A DNA stretch of 64,000 bases, taken from assembly GCF_002266435.3 (NCBI RefSeq), contig NZ_CP029426.2, forward strand, positions 6,230,001 through 6,294,000, given 5' to 3'. A model generated the notes under the pieces. That model searched no databases. It saw nothing but the letters and a program-made list of their open reading frames with translations, and was not told the origin of the DNA. Position numbers and translations under genes: made by a program. Origin of the DNA: Bradyrhizobium amphicarpaeae (GTDB lineage Bacteria > Pseudomonadota > Alphaproteobacteria > Rhizobiales > Xanthobacteraceae). Each line of letters begins with the position of its first letter. Position 1 is the first letter of the stretch. Of the stretch, positions 33,890 to 43,516 are shown piece by piece.

Positions 33890-34927
33890 TCAATTGCCCG
33901 CAAATATCCGGAAACGGCGGGGCTCGAGGCCGATGGCGTCGCCGGCGTGCAGTTCCTTGTCGCGGGGGGCGTCGATCTCGATGGTCTCGCCGCCTGACAA
34001 TGCGACCTCGGCGCGCTGCACGGGACCGAAATTGCGGACGTGCCGCACGGCGCCCTCGAACGCGCCGCTGCCGGGGGGCCCGACCAGCATGTCATGTCGC
34101 CGCACGAACAGTTTTGACGCGCCAGGCGCCAGCCCGTCCGCCGCGATCCGAAGCGGCCGGCCGCCGAGCTTGATCACGCCTGCTTCGACCTGAACCGGCA
34201 GCTCGATCGACTCGCCGATGAAGCCGTGGACGAAGGCGCTTGCCGGGCTTTCATAGACGTCGTCGGGCGAGCCGATCTGCTCGATCCTGCCTTTGTCCAT
34301 GACGACGACGCGGTTGGCGACTTCGAGCGCCTCCTCCTGGTCGTGGGTGACGAAGATGGACGTGACGTTGATCTCGTGATGCAGCGAGCGCAACCATTTG
34401 CGCAGCTCCTTGCGCACCTTGGCATCGAGCGCGCCGAAGGGCTCGTCGAGCAAGAGGATGCGCGGCTCGATCGCGAGCGCACGGGCGAGCGCGATACGCT
34501 GGCGCTGGCCGCCGGAGAGCTGGCTCGGGTAGCGGTCGGAAAGCCAGTCGAGTTGCACGAGATCGAGCAGCTCCTTGACCCGCGCCCGGATCGCAGCCTC
34601 GTCTTTCCGGACCGCACGTGGCTGCACGCGCAGGCCGAAGGCGACGTTCTCGAACACCGTCATGTGGCGGAACAGCGCGTAATGCTGGAATACGAAGCCG
34701 ACATGCCGCTCGCGCGCGCCCTGCGCGAGCGCGTCCTCGCCGTTGATGAGGACTTCACCGGAGTCGGGCCAGTCGAGACCAGCAACAATCCTGAGCAGCG
34801 TGGTCTTTCCCGACCCCGACGGCCCGAGCAGCGCCACCAGCTCGCCGCTCTCGACCTTGAGATCGACGCCGTCGAGCGCTTTGAAGCTGCCGAATGTCTT
34901 GACGAGATTTCTGACTTCAATGGTCAC
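33890..34927 (-). CDS. cysA: Sulfate/thiosulfate ABC transporter ATP-binding protein
   Basis: 345 residues. Walker [20 protein letters not shown]-loop [22 protein letters not shown], signature [16 protein letters not shown], Walker [17 protein letters not shown] and switch [21 protein letters not shown]. The C-terminal TOBE-like region (from about 240) is that of CysA. It energises import by CysT and CysW and overlaps the end of cysW by 11 bp, which implies translational coupling. Confidence 0.95.
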   Translation of the reverse strand: MTIEVRNLVKTFGSFKALDGVDLKVESGELVALLGPSGSGKTTLLRIVAGLDWPDSGEVLINGEDALAQGARERHVGFVFQHYALFRHMTVFENVAFGLRVQPRAVRKDEAAIRARVKELLDLVQLDWLSDRYPSQLSGGQRQRIALARALAIEPRILLLDEPFGALDAKVRKELRKWLRSLHHEINVTSIFVTHDQEEALEVANRVVVMDKGRIEQIGSPDDVYESPASAFVHGFIGESIELPVQVEAGVIKLGGRPLRIAADGLAPGASKLFVRRHDMLVGPPGSGAFEGAVRHVRNFGPVQRAEVALSGGETIEIDAPRDKELHAGDAIGLEPRRFRIFAGN

Positions 34928-35828
34928 TTGCGTCTTGTCCCTCGTCCAGATGACGTTCCAGAACGGCTTTTGCGATCAGCGTGATCAGCGCCAGCATCGC
35001 CAGCAGCGAGGCGACCGCGAACGCGGCGACGAACTGGTATTCGTTGTAGAGGATCTCGACCAGCAGCGGCATCGTGTTGGTCTCGCCGCGGATATGGCCG
35101 GAGACGACGGAGACTGCGCCGAACTCGCCCATCGCACGGGCATTGCAGAGCAGGACCCCGTAGAGCACGCCCCATTTGATGTTGGGCAGCGTGACGCGGA
35201 AGAAGGTCTGCAAGCCGGAGGCGCCGAGCGAGATCGCAGCCTCCTCCTCCTGCGTGCCCTGCTCCTGCATCAAGGGGATCAGCGCGCGCGCCACGAACGG
35301 GAAGGTGACGAAGGTGGTGGCCAGCGCGATGCCGGGCACCGCGAACAGGATCTGGATGTCGTGATCCCTGAGCCAGCTGCCGAAATAGCCCTGCGCGCCG
35401 AACAGCAGCACGAAGACGAGGCCCGAGATCACCGGGCTCACCGAGAACGGCAGGTCGATCAGCGTGATCAGGAAGGTCTTGCCCGGGAATTCGAATTTTG
35501 CAATCGCCCAGGCGGCGACGAGGCCGAAGACGAGATTGAGACCGACTGAAATCGCAGCGACCAGCAAGGTCAGCTTGATCGCCGCAAGCGCCTCGGGCTC
35601 GGCGAGCGCAGCCAGATAAGCGGCGATCCCCTTCGAGAACGCATGTGCGAACACCACCACCAGCGGCAGCACGACGAAGACAGTGAGAAACGCGATCGCG
35701 ATCGTGATGATGGCGATGCGCACGGCCCTCGGCTCGGTACGAAGATTGTCGCGCGCGAGGGCTTCACGTGCGCGGGCCTTCTCGTCGGACGAGGTGAGCG
35801 GACCTGAATGGGCAATCTGCATCGTCAT
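34917..35828 (-). CDS. cysW: Sulfate ABC transporter permease CysW
   Basis: 303 residues, six membrane helices, with the EAA-loop [51 protein letters not shown], where the permease contacts CysA. The 40-residue N-terminal extension before the first helix is basic and probably cytoplasmic. Gene order sbp-cysT-cysW-cysA fixes the assignment. It starts 9 bp after cysT. Confidence 0.95.
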   Translation of the reverse strand: MTMQIAHSGPLTSSDEKARAREALARDNLRTEPRAVRIAIITIAIAFLTVFVVLPLVVVFAHAFSKGIAAYLAALAEPEALAAIKLTLLVAAISVGLNLVFGLVAAWAIAKFEFPGKTFLITLIDLPFSVSPVISGLVFVLLFGAQGYFGSWLRDHDIQILFAVPGIALATTFVTFPFVARALIPLMQEQGTQEEEAAISLGASGLQTFFRVTLPNIKWGVLYGVLLCNARAMGEFGAVSVVSGHIRGETNTMPLLVEILYNEYQFVAAFAVASLLAMLALITLIAKAVLERHLDEGQDASDH

Positions 35829-35837
35829 GGTCCGTCC

Positions 35838-36674
35838 TCAGCGCGCCGGGATCCGGCTCTGCGCCCAGCGCTGGAGCCGGTTGACGGCGAAGATGATGAC
35901 GAAGGACACGACGAGCATGACCATTGCGATCGCGGTGGCGTCGGCGTAGCGGAACTCGGACAGCCGGATCACGATCAGGAGCGGCGCGATCTCGGAGACG
36001 TTGGGCAAATTGCCGGCGATGAAGATCACCGAGCCGTATTCACCGACCGCGCGGGCGAAGGCGAGCGCGAACCCGGTCAGCAGCGCTGGCGCGAGCGAGG
36101 GCAGGATCACGCGGATGACGGTCTGCCAGCGGCTGGCGCCCAGGCTGCCGGCGGCCTCCTCGATCTCGGGGTCGAGATCCTGCAGCACCGGCTGCACGGT
36201 GCGCACCACGAAGGGGATACCGATGAAGATCATGGCGACGAAGATGCCGGCCGGCGTGAACGCCACCTTGATGCCGAGCGCCGCAAGCGGCGCCCCCAGC
36301 CAGCCCTTTTCGGCGAACAGTGCGGTCAGCGCGACGCCGGCGACCGCCGTCGGCAATGCAAAGGGCACATCGACGATCGCGTCGAACAGCCGCCGACCGG
36401 GGAAGCGGTAGCGCACCAATGCCCAGACGATGATGCTGCCCATCACGAGATTGACGCAGGCTGCCGCGAAGGCGAGTCCGAAGGACACGCGCAACGCGTT
36501 CAGCGTGCGGCGGCCGGAGAGGATGGTCCAGAATTGCTCGGGGCTGAGCTCGAGCGATTTCAGGAACAGCCCGGCGAGCGGAATCAGGATGATGACCGAC
36601 AGCCAGGAAAGCGTCAGTCCCATGGTGAGACCGAAGCCCGGCAATGTCCGGCGTCGTGCTGCGAATGCGCTCAC
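35838..36674 (-). CDS. cysT: Sulfate ABC transporter permease CysT (CysU)
   Basis: 278 residues, six membrane helices, beginning LTMGLTLSWLSVIILIPLAGLFLKS. The EAA loop reads IEEAAGSLGASRWQTVIRVILPSLAPALLTGFALAFARAVGEYGSVIFIAGN, which is typical of CysT. It forms the channel with CysW. Lies 37 bp after the binding-protein gene. Confidence 0.95.
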   Translation of the reverse strand: MSAFAARRRTLPGFGLTMGLTLSWLSVIILIPLAGLFLKSLELSPEQFWTILSGRRTLNALRVSFGLAFAAACVNLVMGSIIVWALVRYRFPGRRLFDAIVDVPFALPTAVAGVALTALFAEKGWLGAPLAALGIKVAFTPAGIFVAMIFIGIPFVVRTVQPVLQDLDPEIEEAAGSLGASRWQTVIRVILPSLAPALLTGFALAFARAVGEYGSVIFIAGNLPNVSEIAPLLIVIRLSEFRYADATAIAMVMLVVSFVIIFAVNRLQRWAQSRIPAR

Positions 36675-36711
36675 CAGGCCCTCTGCTAAAGCCCTTTAGG
36701 ACAGTGCCAGA

Positions 36712-37713
36712 TCAGTTCTTATAGATCTGGTCGAAGGTGCCGCCGTCGGCGAAATGCTCTTTCTGCGCCTTGGTCCAGCCGCCGAAGACGTCGTCGATCG
36801 TGAAGAGTTGAACCTTCGCAAAGGCGTTTTCATGTTTTTTGGCGATCTCGCTATCGCGCGGGCGGTAGAAATTGTGCGCGGCGATCTCCTGCCCCTCCTT
36901 GGTGTACCAGTACTGGAGGTAGGCATCAGCGGCGTTGCGAGTGCCCTTTTTGTCGGCAACCTTGTCGACGATCGCGACCGGCGGCTCGGCGAGAATGGAT
37001 TCCGGCGGCGCAACGATCTCGAATTTCTCCCGGCCGAATTCCTTCAGCGCGAGAAACGCCTCGTTCTCCCAGGCCAGCAGCACGTCGCCGACCCCGCGCT
37101 CGACGAAGGTCACGGTCGCGCCGCGCGCGCCGGTATCGAGCACCGGCACCTGCTGGTAGAGCTTGCCAATGAAATCCTTGGCCTTGTCGGCCGAGCCATA
37201 CTTCTTCTGCGCGAAGCCCCAGGCCGCCAGATAATTCCAGCGAGCACCGCCAGAGGTCTTCGGGTTCGGCGTGATCACGGCAACGCCTGGCTTGATCAGA
37301 TCGTCCCAGTCCTTGATCGCCTTGGGATTACCCTTGCGCACCAGGAACACGATGGTGGAGGTGTAGGGCGACGCGTTCTGCGGCAACCGCTTCTGCCAAT
37401 CCGTCGCCGTGAGACCCTTGTTTGCGATCGCGTCGATGTCGTAGGCGAGCGCGAGCGTCGCCACATCGGCCTGCAATCCGTCGATCACGCTGCGGGCCTG
37501 CGAGCCGCTGCCGCCGTGCGACTGCTTGATCTCGACGCTCTTGCCGGTTTCCTTCTGGTAGGCGTTCGCGAAAGCCTTGTTGAATTCGGCGTAAAGCTCG
37601 CGTGTCGGATCGTACGACACGTTGAGCAGATTGATGTCGGCAGCGAGAGCCGCGCTTGCCAAAAACCCCGTCGCGATGAGTCCTGCAGCGAGCGGAACGA
37701 TACGGCGCATCAT
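36712..37713 (-). CDS. Periplasmic sulfate-binding protein
   Basis: About 333 residues. I chose the ATG at 37713, which has GGAG close upstream; ATGs at 37725, 37719 and 37710 are alternatives and all give the same signal peptide ([24 protein letters not shown]). The mature part starts [22 protein letters not shown], the hallmark of Sbp/CysP, with the ligand loop [27 protein letters not shown]. It delivers sulfate to CysTW. It is first in the uptake operon and separated from cysH by about 120 bp, so it may have its own promoter. Sbp and CysP cannot be told apart here. Confidence 0.93.
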   Translation of the reverse strand: MMRRIVPLAAGLIATGFLASAALAADINLLNVSYDPTRELYAEFNKAFANAYQKETGKSVEIKQSHGGSGSQARSVIDGLQADVATLALAYDIDAIANKGLTATDWQKRLPQNASPYTSTIVFLVRKGNPKAIKDWDDLIKPGVAVITPNPKTSGGARWNYLAAWGFAQKKYGSADKAKDFIGKLYQQVPVLDTGARGATVTFVERGVGDVLLAWENEAFLALKEFGREKFEIVAPPESILAEPPVAIVDKVADKKGTRNAADAYLQYWYTKEGQEIAAHNFYRPRDSEIAKKHENAFAKVQLFTIDDVFGGWTKAQKEHFADGGTFDQIYKN

Positions 37714-37833
37714 GTCCATCTCCATTCGCTTCGACGACAGCGGTGTCGGCGAAGGCAGGCGAAACTCGCGGCGAAACGCGCTCAAGTCAACGAAACCGGA
37801 TTTTCTTGTTCGCTAGCTTGCAGCGTGGCTGTG

Positions 37834-38565
37834 CTACGAAGTCTTCATGGTGTGGATGCCGCATTCTGTCTTGGCCCGGCCGCGCCAGCGACCGGCGCGC
37901 TCATCCTCACCTTCGGCCGTTCGGCTCGTGCAAGGCATACACCCAACCGAACGGAAACCGGAGGCGGCCAGTGGATGACGCGGCAATTTGGCGCGGACGA
38001 AGATGGCTTCGAGTTCCTCGCGCGAGACGTTGGCGAAGGGGTTGAACTTCAACCGCACGCCATCGTCTTCGACCACGGGAATGTCGGCGCGCGCATCGCC
38101 CTGGAAGCGCTTGCGGCCATTGAGCCAGGCCGAGAACGGCTTCAGTGCCCGCGCCAGCGGCTCGACTTTACGAATGCGGCAGCAGGCATCGGGATCGGAG
38201 AACCAGAGATCACGATCCGCGTCCTCGCGCGCCAGAATCTCCGCCGCAGGCTTGACCGAGCGGACATCCTTCAGACCAAGCGTCGCGATCAGGGTGTCGC
38301 GATAGGCCAGCGTCTCCTCGAACAGCCAGCCGGTATCGAGGAAGATCACGGGGATCGCCGGATCGACGTCCGCCATGACCTTCAGCAGCGTCGCCGATTC
38401 CGTGCCGAACGACGACACCAGCGCCAGCTTCTCGCGCCCGACCGCCTTCAGCGCCGCGGCGATGATCTCCGCGGGCGAGGCATCGCGCAATGCGCGATCC
38501 AGCTGTTCCGCCGAAGGCAGCGCAGAGACGGACGTCGGCGAGACCTGGGGCGCGATCGCGTTCAC
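37834..38565 (-). CDS. cysH: Assimilatory adenylyl-sulfate (APS) reductase
   Basis: 243 residues. PP-loop region LALVSSFGTESATLLKVM, and two cysteine pairs, DACCRIRK and GCMPCTS, which bind a [4Fe-4S] cluster. These mark the APS-reducing type rather than the PAPS-reducing E. coli type. The redox-active cysteine is in the C-terminal ECGIH. It reduces APS to sulfite with thioredoxin. Its start overlaps the stop of the DUF934 gene by 4 bp. Confidence 0.95.
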   Translation of the reverse strand: MNAIAPQVSPTSVSALPSAEQLDRALRDASPAEIIAAALKAVGREKLALVSSFGTESATLLKVMADVDPAIPVIFLDTGWLFEETLAYRDTLIATLGLKDVRSVKPAAEILAREDADRDLWFSDPDACCRIRKVEPLARALKPFSAWLNGRKRFQGDARADIPVVEDDGVRLKFNPFANVSREELEAIFVRAKLPRHPLAASGFRSVGCMPCTSRTAEGEDERAGRWRGRAKTECGIHTMKTS

Positions 38566-39077
38566 GTGCCGACGCCCTCGGAATGACGCAGCTGCATGCG
38601 CCGGTGCAGGGCCGTGATGCGGCCGTCACCGGTCGGCTGGTAGAACACCGAATAGCGTTTCGCGGTCTGCATGAAGGCTTCCGCGTCGGCCTGCTTCTTC
38701 ACCTCGAACGAGTCGAAACCGGCGCGCAGCATGAACACGAACTGATCGCGCAGCACCTGGCCGGTGGCGCGCAATTCGCCGCGGTAATTGTAGCGCTCGC
38801 GCAGCAGGCGGGCCTGGCTGTAGGCGCGGCCGTCGCGGAAGGTCGGGAACACCAGCGCGACCACGGCGAGCTTGCCGAGGTAGGGCACCAGCTCGCTGAT
38901 GTCGCGGTTGTTCGGCCAGATCACGCCGATCTTGCCCGCGCGCTTGAGCAGCGCATCCGCCTCGCCGACGAAGCGCTCGGCCGGCACCAGGATGTCGCCG
39001 CCCTCGGGCAGCGGCGTGTCGACGGCCAGCTTGACGAAGCTGTCGTCGGCGATCTTTCCGCCGTTAACGAGTGGCAT
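38562..39077 (-). CDS. DUF934 protein of the sulfite-reduction operon
   Basis: 171 residues with no known motif apart from the family core (GVIWPNNRDISELVPYLGKLAVVALVFPTFRDGRAYSQARLLRERYNYRGELRATGQVLRDQFVFMLRAGFDSFEV). DUF934 genes are regularly found between sulfite reductase and cysH in proteobacteria, so an accessory role in sulfite reduction is likely. The gene overlaps both neighbours, by 14 bp (cysI) and 4 bp (cysH), which indicates tight translational coupling. It has no cysteine, so it does not itself bind an Fe-S cluster. Confidence 0.85.
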   Translation of the reverse strand: MPLVNGGKIADDSFVKLAVDTPLPEGGDILVPAERFVGEADALLKRAGKIGVIWPNNRDISELVPYLGKLAVVALVFPTFRDGRAYSQARLLRERYNYRGELRATGQVLRDQFVFMLRAGFDSFEVKKQADAEAFMQTAKRYSVFYQPTGDGRITALHRRMQLRHSEGVGT

Positions 39078-40719
39078 AAACGCGCTCCTTGAAAGGTTCG
39101 ACGCCGAGGCGTTTCACTGTGTCCATGAACAGCTCATCCGGCCGCTCGCGCAGCGCCAGATAGGCTTCCACGATGTCCTCGACGACGTCAGCGACCTCGT
39201 CGAACTTGACGCCCGGCCCGATCAGGTTCCCGAGCGCTGCGTTCTCGTCGGCACGGCCTCCGATGGTGATCTGGTAGACCTCCTCGCCGTTCTTCTCGAC
39301 GCCGAGAATGCCGATATGGCCGACATGGTGATGACCGCAGGCATTGATGCAGCCTGAGATGTTGATGTGGAGCCGGCCGATCAGGTTGGCCAGCTCGTGG
39401 TTGGCGAACCGCCGCGTCAATTCCTGTGCGATCGGGATCGAGCGCGCGTTCGCCAGCGAGCAATAGTCGAGGCCCGGGCAGGCGATGATGTCGGTGATCA
39501 GGTTGACGTTCGGCGTCGCGAGGCCGAGCTTGTCGAGCGCCTTCCACAACGCCGGCAGATCGCGCTTGGCCACGTGCGGCAGCGCCAGGTTCTGCTCGTG
39601 GCCGACACGGATTTCGCCGAAGGAGTATTTGTCGGCAAGATCGGCCAGCGCATCCATCTGCTCCGCCGTGGCATCACCCGGAGGCGCGCCGATCGGCTTC
39701 AGCGAGATGGTGACGATGGAATAGCCCGGGTTCTTGTGCGAGGCGACCGAGTTTTTGCGCCAGGCCTCGAAGTTGGGATCGGCCGCAGCCTGCCGCAATT
39801 CGTCCGGCATGTGCGGCAGCTTTTCGTAGGCGGGATAGATGAAGCGCGAGCGGATGTCTTCGATCACCTCGTCGTCGATCTCGAGCGAGGAATGGCGGAT
39901 GTGCTGCCACTCCTCCTCGACCTCGCGCGAGAATTTCTCGATGCCGAGCTCGTGCACCAGGATCTTGATGCGCGCCTTGTAGATATTGTCGCGGCGTCCG
40001 TACTGGTTGTAGACGCGCAGGATGGCCTCGATGTAGCTCAACAGATCGCGGCCATGGACGAAATGCTTGATGGTCTTGCCGATGAACGGCGTGCGGCCGA
40101 GGCCGCCGCCGACCAGCACCTCGAACCCGGTCTCGCCCTTTTCGTTCTTGATCAGGCGCAGGCCGATGTCGTGAACCTTGATCGCGGCACGGTCGTGGTC
40201 CGACGCGGTGATCGCGATCTTGAACTTGCGCGGCAGGAACGAGAATTCCGGGTGCAGCGTGGTGTGCTGGCGGATCAGCTCCGACCAGATGCGGGGATCC
40301 TCGATCTCGCCCGGCGCGACGCCGGCCCACTGGTCCGAGGTGACGTTGCGCATGTTGTTGCCGGAGGTCTGCATCGCATGGATGCCGACCTCGGCGAGAT
40401 CGGCGAGCGCATCCGGCAGGTCCGACAACTTGATCCAGTTGAACTGGATGTTCTGCCGCGTGGTGAAATGGCCGTAGCCGCGGTCGTATTTGCGCGCGAC
40501 ATGGGCAAGCGCCCGCAACTGGTTCGACGCCAGCGTTCCGTAGGGGATAGCGACGCGGAACATGTAGGCATGCAGTTGCAAATAGACGCCGTTCTGCAGG
40601 CGCAGCATCTTGAATTCGTCTTCGGTGAGTTCGCCCGAGAGGCGGCGCTGCACCTGGTCGCGGAATTCCGAGACGCGCTCGTTGACCAGCGTGCGGTCGA
40701 TTTCGTCGTAAGCATACAT
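39064..40719 (-). CDS. cysI: Sulfite reductase haemoprotein subunit (nitrite/sulfite reductase family)
   Basis: 551 residues, two copies of the ferredoxin-like/sulfite-reductase fold. The sirohaem/[4Fe-4S] cysteines are in IIACPGLDYCSLANARS and NISGCINACGHHHVGHIGILGVEK. Substrate-binding basic residues lie in KYDRGYGHFTTRQNIQFNWIK. It reduces sulfite to sulfide. No flavoprotein partner (CysJ) is encoded nearby, so electrons probably come from ferredoxin. The context, not the sequence alone, favours sulfite over nitrite as substrate. Confidence 0.92.
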   Translation of the reverse strand: MYAYDEIDRTLVNERVSEFRDQVQRRLSGELTEDEFKMLRLQNGVYLQLHAYMFRVAIPYGTLASNQLRALAHVARKYDRGYGHFTTRQNIQFNWIKLSDLPDALADLAEVGIHAMQTSGNNMRNVTSDQWAGVAPGEIEDPRIWSELIRQHTTLHPEFSFLPRKFKIAITASDHDRAAIKVHDIGLRLIKNEKGETGFEVLVGGGLGRTPFIGKTIKHFVHGRDLLSYIEAILRVYNQYGRRDNIYKARIKILVHELGIEKFSREVEEEWQHIRHSSLEIDDEVIEDIRSRFIYPAYEKLPHMPDELRQAAADPNFEAWRKNSVASHKNPGYSIVTISLKPIGAPPGDATAEQMDALADLADKYSFGEIRVGHEQNLALPHVAKRDLPALWKALDKLGLATPNVNLITDIIACPGLDYCSLANARSIPIAQELTRRFANHELANLIGRLHINISGCINACGHHHVGHIGILGVEKNGEEVYQITIGGRADENAALGNLIGPGVKFDEVADVVEDIVEAYLALRERPDELFMDTVKRLGVEPFKERVYATR

Positions 40720-40730
40720 TGAAAAATGCC

Positions 40731-41045
40731 TTAACCCTGAGCCGGCAACTCGATAGTGACTCCGGCCTTGCGGATTTGTTCACGCAGATTGCCGGGCAGG
40801 ACTTTGCCATCCTCGCCGATCTGCACCGGGGCGATATAAGGGCCGATCGCACCAACGTCATCGGCTACGGCTTCGGCAAGCAACGCCTTCGCCTCGTCGG
40901 AGTTGCGCACGATCGCGGCGTCTGCGAGTTCCGCCGACCAGCCCTTGCCGGCGGTCCGATAGACGACAATGCCGTCCCAGGTACGGTTGGCGGTCACGAC
41001 GGAGGGACCAGTGATCTTGATTTTCTGTTGCAGTGGAGAGGTCAT
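40731..41045 (-). CDS. DUF2849 protein
   Basis: 104 residues: KITGPSVVTANRTWDGIVVYRTAGKGWSAELADAAIVRNSDEAKALLAEAV and a C-terminal GAIGPYIAPVQIGEDGKVLPGNLREQIRKAG. This matches DUF2849, a small family found almost only between cysG and cysI in alphaproteobacteria. It overlaps cysG by 4 bp and precedes cysI by 11 bp. The function is unknown; genetic position suggests help with sirohaem insertion or electron delivery to the reductase. Confidence 0.85.
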   Translation of the reverse strand: MTSPLQQKIKITGPSVVTANRTWDGIVVYRTAGKGWSAELADAAIVRNSDEAKALLAEAVADDVGAIGPYIAPVQIGEDGKVLPGNLREQIRKAGVTIELPAQG

Positions 41046-42466
41046 TCGGCAGCATCCAGGAGGTCAGAGAGGATTTGTTTGGGCGTTTCGCGGCGAAGCG
41101 AGCCGGCATGCCGGATCACATCGCCGATGATGAGGATGGCGGGACCGCCATGGATCTGCCCAACCAGTTCGGGGAGGTCGCGCAGCGTGCCGATCGCGCC
41201 TTGCGCATCGGGACGTGTCACACGCGCGAACACGCCGACCGGCGTCTCCGGCGAACGGCCTGCGGCGAACAGGCCAGCGCGTACTGCGGGCGCGGCAGTC
41301 ATGCCCATATAGACCACGACGGTCATTTTCGTGTCGGTCAGGGTCGACCAGTCCACCGCTTCGGCATCGCTCGCCTTGTGCGCGGTCAGGAAGGTGATGC
41401 GGGTTGCCTCTTGGCGGTAGGTGAGCGGCACCTCGAAATCGGCGCTGCCGCCGAGCCCCGCGGTGATGCCGGGGATGATCGAGTAGGCGACGCCGGCCGC
41501 GCGCAGCGCTTCGACCTCTTCACCGCCGCGGCCGAACACGAAGGGATCGCCGCCCTTCAGCCGCACCACGCGCTGGCCGGATTGCGCGGCCTCGATCATG
41601 CGCTGGTTGATGGCGTCCTGCCCGATGCCGGGCTTGCCGACGCGGCGGCCGACGGAAACACGTGTGGTGTCGCGGCGGATGCGGTCGAGAATCTCGGGCG
41701 AAACCAGTTCGTCATGGAAGACGATGTCGGCGTCCTGCAATGCGCGCAGCGCCTTGATGGTGAGGAGATCGGGATCGCCGGGTCCGGCGCCGACCAGCGC
41801 GACCGAGCCTTCCGGCTTGTCGGCACGCGCGAAATCGGACGGATCGGAGATCGCCCTCAGCGCGGCGTCGGCCTCGCCCTTACGGCCGGCCAGCACGGCG
41901 GCGCCGATCGGGCCGTCGATGACGCGCTCCCAGAACCGGCGGCGCAGCGGAAACTCGGCGATGCGCTCGTTGACGGACTTGCGGAAGCCGCCGATGAACT
42001 CGGCGAGCTCACCGATACGGGCCGGCAGCAGCGCCTCGATCTTCTCGCGCACGCGCCGTGCCACGACGGGCGAAGTGCCGCCGGTGCCGATCGCGACCAC
42101 GACATCGCCGCGATCGACGATCGCCGGAAAGATGAAGCTGGAATGTTCGAGGTCGTCCATCACGTTGACGGGCAGGCCGAGCGCCTTTGCGCGAGCCGAC
42201 ATCGCCACGCCGATATCACCTGCGCCGGCGCAGACCACGGCGATGACGCCTGCAAGATCGGCCGTCAGCGGATCCGCCGTCGCGATCTCGATGCGCGCCG
42301 CGTCCTCAGAGCTCAGACCCAGGTCCAGATTGCCATCGATCGCATGTACGCGGATGTGCGCACCGGCAGCAGAGAGCACGCGCAGCTTTGCGCGCAAAAG
42401 CTCACCCGCGCCGATGAGGACCACCGGACCGGCCTTCAGATCGAGAAACACCGGCAAGAACCGCAT
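41042..42466 (-). CDS. cysG: Sirohaem synthase CysG (uroporphyrinogen-III methyltransferase / precorrin-2 dehydrogenase / ferrochelatase)
   Basis: 474 residues from the ATG at 42466, with GGGGAAG about ten bases upstream. The N-terminal half binds NAD (FLDLKAGPVVLIGAGELLRAKLRVL) and carries the dehydrogenase/chelatase (CysG_N). The C-terminal half is the SAM-dependent methyltransferase, with SVALVGAGPGDPDLLTIKALRALQDADIVFHDELVSPEIL and VRLKGGDPFVFGRGGEE. It makes the sirohaem used by CysI and is the first gene of the reduction arm. It diverges from cysD across a 142-bp AT-rich promoter region. Confidence 0.94.
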   Translation of the reverse strand: MRFLPVFLDLKAGPVVLIGAGELLRAKLRVLSAAGAHIRVHAIDGNLDLGLSSEDAARIEIATADPLTADLAGVIAVVCAGAGDIGVAMSARAKALGLPVNVMDDLEHSSFIFPAIVDRGDVVVAIGTGGTSPVVARRVREKIEALLPARIGELAEFIGGFRKSVNERIAEFPLRRRFWERVIDGPIGAAVLAGRKGEADAALRAISDPSDFARADKPEGSVALVGAGPGDPDLLTIKALRALQDADIVFHDELVSPEILDRIRRDTTRVSVGRRVGKPGIGQDAINQRMIEAAQSGQRVVRLKGGDPFVFGRGGEEVEALRAAGVAYSIIPGITAGLGGSADFEVPLTYRQEATRITFLTAHKASDAEAVDWSTLTDTKMTVVVYMGMTAAPAVRAGLFAAGRSPETPVGVFARVTRPDAQGAIGTLRDLPELVGQIHGGPAILIIGDVIRHAGSLRRETPKQILSDLLDAAE

Positions 42467-42503
42467 GTGATACTCGCTTCCCCACATCCGGGGTTGACTG
42501 GAA

Positions 42504-42580
42504 TTATTTTCTATATATGTGTCGTTTCGAGCGCGCAAAGAGAAAATTTTTTCTTCTCTCGCGCCCCGCAACTATAGAAT
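42504..42580. promoter_or_regulatory. Divergent cysG/cysD promoter region with nested dyads
   Basis: Strongly AT-rich against the local background. An imperfect dyad of about 17 bp per arm is centred near 42549 (AAAGAGAAAA against TTTTCTTCTCT). It is flanked at nearly equal distance by TTCTATA (42510-42516 region) and TATAGAA (near 42572), which could be the -10 boxes for leftward and rightward transcription. For the leftward one, TTGCGC lies 17 bp upstream of TATAGA. A LysR-type sulfur regulator such as CysB is the likely user, but no regulator gene is in the window. Confidence 0.5.
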
Positions 42581-42608
42581 TTTCGCCTCCAGACGCAAAG
42601 TGGCAGAG

Positions 42609-43496
42609 ATGCATCTTCTCAGGTCCGATTCCGGCGCAGATGGGCTGGGTTTCACCGCTCCCGTTTCCGAGCAAGTTCCGGTCGCGCAGACCGCCCCCAG
42701 CATGGACCATCTCGACCAGTTGGAGGCACAGAGCATCTACATCCTTCGCGAGGCCTTTGCCCGCCTGAAGAAGATCGCCCTGCTGTGGTCTCTCGGCAAG
42801 GACTCCAACGTCATGATCTGGCTGGCGCGGAAGGCGTTCTTCGGCCGCGTGCCGTTCCCGGCGCTGCATGTCGACACCGGCAAGAAGTTTCCGGAAATGT
42901 ACCGCTTCCGGGATCACTACGGAAAGGAGTGGGAACTCGATCTGCGCGTCGAACCCTGCCCGCCCATCGATGCCGTCGATCCGACGCTGCCGCCTGCTGC
43001 CCGCTCCGCGGCGCGCAAGACCGAAGGCCTCAAGATGGCGCTCGCCAAATACGGCTTCGACGGCCTGATCGCCGGTATCCGCCGCGACGAGGAGGCCACC
43101 CGCGCCAAGGAGCGTGTGTTCTCGCCGCGCGGACTCGAAGGCAATTGGGACGTGCGCGACCAGCCGCCGGAATTCTGGGACCATTTCAACGCCTCGCCGC
43201 CGCAGGGCGCGCATTTGCGTATCCATCCGATCCTGCATTGGACCGAAGCCGACATCTGGGCCTACACCAAGCGCGAGAACATCCCGATCATCCCGCTGTA
43301 TCTCGCCAAGGACGGCAAGCGCTATCGCTCGCTGGGAGACCAGGACATCACCAATCCGGTCGCATCGACCGCATCCAATATCGACGAGATCCTGATCGAG
43401 CTCGAGCAGACCAAGGTGCCGGAGCGCGCCGGCCGCGCACTCGACCACGAGACCGAGGACGCTTTCGAGCGCCTGCGCGTCGCCGGCTATCTCTGA
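42609..43496 (+). CDS. cysD: Sulfate adenylyltransferase subunit 2
   Basis: 295 residues from the ATG at 42609; an ATG at 42702 is a shorter alternative. The PP-loop is LLWSLGKDSNVMIWLARKAFFG, followed by FPALHVDTGKKFPEMYRFRD, GLIAGIRRDEEATRAKERVFSPR and LHWTEADIWAYTKRENIPIIPLYLA, which are all CysD markers. It joins sulfate to ATP to form APS, driven by the GTPase CysN, whose gene follows 20 bp downstream. Confidence 0.94.
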   Translation: MHLLRSDSGADGLGFTAPVSEQVPVAQTAPSMDHLDQLEAQSIYILREAFARLKKIALLWSLGKDSNVMIWLARKAFFGRVPFPALHVDTGKKFPEMYRFRDHYGKEWELDLRVEPCPPIDAVDPTLPPAARSAARKTEGLKMALAKYGFDGLIAGIRRDEEATRAKERVFSPRGLEGNWDVRDQPPEFWDHFNASPPQGAHLRIHPILHWTEADIWAYTKRENIPIIPLYLAKDGKRYRSLGDQDITNPVASTASNIDEILIELEQTKVPERAGRALDHETEDAFERLRVAGYL

Positions 43497-43516
43497 TCTC
43501 AGGACGCGAGCGCGAT

